Source: an uncultured Ectothiorhodospiraceae bacterium
Lineage (GTDB): Bacteria > Pseudomonadota > Gammaproteobacteria > UBA9214
NCBI GenBank assembly: GCA_947258945.1
Contig: CAMYKJ010000151.1
Span: 1-7,825 of the forward strand
Direction: 5' to 3'
Length of the DNA stretch: 7,825 bases
The notes under the pieces are model-generated. The model was not told where the DNA came from. It searched no databases and saw only the letters and a program-made list of their open reading frames with translations. Positions 6,024-7,825 of the stretch are shown piece by piece. The first letter of the stretch is position 1; each line of letters begins with the position of its first letter. A program made the translations under genes and the position numbers.

Positions 6024-6037
6024 TGACATGCTTGTCA
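6024..6037. promoter_or_regulatory. 14-bp palindrome, possible operator
   Basis: TGACA (6024-6028) and TGTCA (6033-6037) form a perfect 5-bp inverted repeat around TGCT. It sits about 113 bases before the oxidoreductase ATG and 30 bases upstream of the FNR-like box. The size fits a dimeric regulator site, but chance is not excluded. Confidence 0.3.
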
Positions 6038-6041
6038 GTAG

Positions 6042-6081
6042 TCCGTTGACGGCAATTGAATATTCCGTTGACACAGGTCAA
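6042..6081 (+). promoter_or_regulatory. FNR/FixK/DNR-like box with upstream half-site
   Basis: TTGACACAGGTCAA at 6068-6081 is a perfect inverted repeat TTGAC-N4-GTCAA. It matches the CRP/FNR-superfamily pattern (FNR: TTGAT-N4-ATCAA; FixK and NNR/DNR types often with C and G at the inner positions). The 9-mer TCCGTTGAC occurs here (6064-6072) and exactly 22 bases upstream (6042-6050), about two helical turns, giving an extra half-site on the same face. The centre is about 75 bases before the oxidoreductase ATG. I see no clear -10 box: GAATAG at 6115-6120 is weak. The role inferred is activation under low oxygen or nitrogen-oxide conditions. Confidence 0.55.
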
Positions 6082-6149
6082 TACATTTCCCATGCGCCTG
6101 TCTCCAACAGGGCCGAATAGAGTCCGCTGGACTGGAGGAGAAAGCTATC

Positions 6150-7825
6150 ATGCAATGGGTGACTGATGCGCGCCTGACTCGACGATCTTTCCTGATTGCA
6201 AGCGGTGCATTGGGTGTTTCCGCGGTCTTCAAACTAAACCCAATTGCCAGTGCGATAGCTGATGCGCTTGCTGCTCCCGAGCCGGGAAGCGGCGAATGGG
6301 TGGCTACCACATGCGCAGGGTGCACCGCGTTCTGCACCAAACAGGTGTACGTGCAGGATGGCCGTGTGCTGCACATTCGCGGCAACGAGCACTCGAAGGT
6401 TACGGGCACGTCAGGCTGCGTTCGCCAGTACCTGTCCCTGCCGGAACTCTACGATCCGGACCGCGTAAAGACGCCCCTCAAGCGTAGCAACCCAAGCAAG
6501 GGCCGGGACGAGGATCCCGGCTTCGTGCCCATCACATGGGATGAGGCCATGGACATGCTCGCCGAACGCATCATGGCCCTGCGTGCGAAGGGCGAGCCGC
6601 ATAAACTGGTAACCCTGCGGGGCCGCTATTCAAAACTCAGCGACGTCCTGATGAAGGATGTTCCCGGCATCATCGGCACACCCAATGCCATCACCCACAG
6701 CGCCCTCTGTGCCGAGGCGGACAAGTTCGGCCCCTACTATATGGAGGGCAAGTGGGGATACCGCCAGTATGACCTCAAGAACATGCGTTATCAGATCATG
6801 TTCGGTACGGACCCGATCTCGGCCAACCGGCAGGTCTCGTTCGCGACGGCGGAGTGGGGCGACGTGCTGGACCGCGGCGGCGCCGTGGTGGTGGATCCCC
6901 GCTTCTCGGCCACCGCGGCCAAGGCCGATGAGTGGCTGCCCATCATCCCGGGCCAAGACAGTGCGCTCGCGTTGGCGCTGGCCCACACGATTCTGGTGGA
7001 GGGGCTGTGGCACCGGCCCTTCGTCGGTGATTTCGTAGACGGAGTCAATCAGTTCAAGGCCGGAGAAATGGTCGAGGAGGCGCAGTTCGAGGAGGCGCAG
7101 TTCGAGGAGCTTCACACCCACGGCCTGGTGAAGTGGTGGAACCTGGAACTGAACGCCCGCACCCCGGAGTGGGCGGAGGAACTCTGCGGCATTTCAGCAT
7201 CGCAGATCCGGCGCGTCGCACGGAAACTGGGGGACGCCGCACCACACGTGGGCGTGTGGCTGTCGCGCGGCATGCACATGCACAACCGGGGGGCCTACTC
7301 CTCCATGGCGGGCCACGCGCTGAGCGGCTTGCTGGGTGCCGTGGACAACCTTGGCGGCACCTTGATCTATAACAGCGTGCCCAAGCAGGGATTTCCGAAA
7401 AACAAACCCTACCTGGACGACATTGCCAAGGCCGGCTTGAAGCAGGAGAAGATTGACCGTCGGGGACGGCTGGAACTGCCGGCGTTGAAGAAAGGTAAAT
7501 CGGGCGGCGGGGTCGTCACCAATCAGGTCGCCGATTCCATACTCGAGTCCGACCCCTACGACGTCGAGGTCATCCTGGCCTGCTGGAACAACTTCGTGTT
7601 CTCGGCCCCCGAGCCACAGCGCTGGGAGCGTGCCCTGGCGAAGGTGCCCTTCGTAGCACACGTTACGACCAACATTAGCGAGTTCAGCTGGTTCGCGGAT
7701 CTCATCCTTCCCGCGCCCCACCACATGTACGAGCGCTGGGGTGCCATCTACAGCGCCGGGAACGGCTACGGTTACATGGGCATCCAGCAACCGATGATAA
7801 AACCGCTGAATGGCGGCGTGCAGGA
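6150..7825 (+). CDS. Tat-exported molybdopterin oxidoreductase, PsrA/PhsA/ArrA branch (partial)
   Basis: The first 558 residues of a catalytic subunit of the DMSO-reductase family; relatives are about 750-1000 residues, so the C-terminal cofactor-binding domain is outside the window. The twin-arginine signal is LTRRSFLIASG (Arg11-Arg12), with likely cleavage near residues 40-42 (ALAA), so the enzyme acts in the periplasm. Cys55, 58, 62 and 90 form C-x2-C-x3-C-x27-C for one [4Fe-4S] cluster. The segment RGRYSKLSDV, then GTPNAITHSALCAEADKFG, places Cys187 as the likely Mo ligand, as in polysulfide, thiosulfate, tetrathionate and arsenate reductases and ArxA. DPRFSATAAKADEWLPIIPG (249-268) is the family's cofactor-binding stretch. 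GGAGGAG (6134-6140) fixes the ATG. An FNR-like box upstream suggests anaerobic expression. Partner genes for an electron-transfer Fe-S subunit and membrane anchor would be expected downstream. The substrate cannot be assigned; the wording of the ligand region leans towards the ArrA/ArxA/TtrA side. Confidence 0.92.
   Translation, partial: MQWVTDARLTRRSFLIASGALGVSAVFKLNPIASAIADALAAPEPGSGEWVATTCAGCTAFCTKQVYVQDGRVLHIRGNEHSKVTGTSGCVRQYLSLPELYDPDRVKTPLKRSNPSKGRDEDPGFVPITWDEAMDMLAERIMALRAKGEPHKLVTLRGRYSKLSDVLMKDVPGIIGTPNAITHSALCAEADKFGPYYMEGKWGYRQYDLKNMRYQIMFGTDPISANRQVSFATAEWGDVLDRGGAVVVDPRFSATAAKADEWLPIIPGQDSALALALAHTILVEGLWHRPFVGDFVDGVNQFKAGEMVEEAQFEEAQFEELHTHGLVKWWNLELNARTPEWAEELCGISASQIRRVARKLGDAAPHVGVWLSRGMHMHNRGAYSSMAGHALSGLLGAVDNLGGTLIYNSVPKQGFPKNKPYLDDIAKAGLKQEKIDRRGRLELPALKKGKSGGGVVTNQVADSILESDPYDVEVILACWNNFVFSAPEPQRWERALAKVPFVAHVTTNISEFSWFADLILPAPHHMYERWGAIYSAGNGYGYMGIQQPMIKPLNGGVQ
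7072..7109 (+). repeat. 15-bp in-frame tandem repeat inside the oxidoreductase
   Basis: A 15-base unit TCGAGGAGGCGCAGT occurs at 7072-7086 and 7087-7101, followed by eight bases of a third copy. It keeps the frame and doubles the peptide EEAQF (residues 309-313 and 314-318). It lies in a charged surface loop between FVGDFVDGVNQF and the GLVKWW segment, so it is probably tolerated. Confidence 0.85.

Noticed and set aside
6097..6111. CCTGT/ACAGG hairpin before the oxidoreductase as an attenuator
   Set aside because: Only a 5-bp stem with no T run; likely chance.
7194..7790. 198-residue minus-strand open frame
   Set aside because: It is antisense to well-conserved oxidoreductase sequence; open antisense frames are common in high-G+C coding DNA.
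1..7825. CRISPR array, tRNA, rRNA, insertion sequence or integrase
   Set aside because: No spaced repeat series, RNA-gene signature or transposase/integrase frame was seen on either strand.

Overview
The window looks like a piece of a gammaproteobacterial chromosome. The reasons are moderate-to-high G+C, clear Shine-Dalgarno sites, an E. coli-type Kbp (BON+LysM) protein, a GlsB/YeaQ/YmgE membrane protein and a Tat-exported molybdopterin oxidoreductase behind an FNR-like operator. It may be an environmental respiratory or sulfur- or metalloid-cycling lineage. The genus cannot be fixed from the sequence.

Left edge (1-570, minus strand): the first 190 residues of a secreted protein I do not recognise. 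A 438-base non-coding stretch (571-1008) follows. It holds a palindromic, REP-like 28-base motif (738-765) next to an imperfect hairpin, and several short inverted repeats before the first plus-strand gene.

Centre (1009-5968, plus strand): six closely spaced co-directional genes that probably form one transcription unit. They are a three-helix GlsB-type membrane protein; a charged protein with six 11-residue repeats and a Pro/Gly tail; Kbp (BON+LysM); a 363-residue helical protein with a possible resemblance to TelA; a 302-residue single-pass membrane protein resembling DUF6384; and a 484-residue coiled-coil protein with a Gly/Arg-rich tail. GlsB and Kbp relatives belong to envelope, osmotic and stationary-phase stress biology. 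I infer that the four less familiar proteins form an envelope-associated assembly with them. This is the best candidate for an undescribed system. The cluster is bracketed by two inverted copies of the 28-base motif (738-765 and 5977-6004). A perfect 47-bp tandem duplication has copied the ribosome-binding site, start codon and first codons of kbp.

Right part (6005-7825, plus strand): a regulatory region with an FNR/FixK/DNR-type palindrome (TTGACACAGGTCAA) and other repeats, then the first 558 residues of a Tat-exported molybdenum enzyme of the PsrA/PhsA/ArrA/TtrA branch of the DMSO-reductase family. It has a four-Cys iron-sulfur motif and a probable Cys ligand to Mo. The gene runs off the window, so its partner subunits and substrate cannot be seen.
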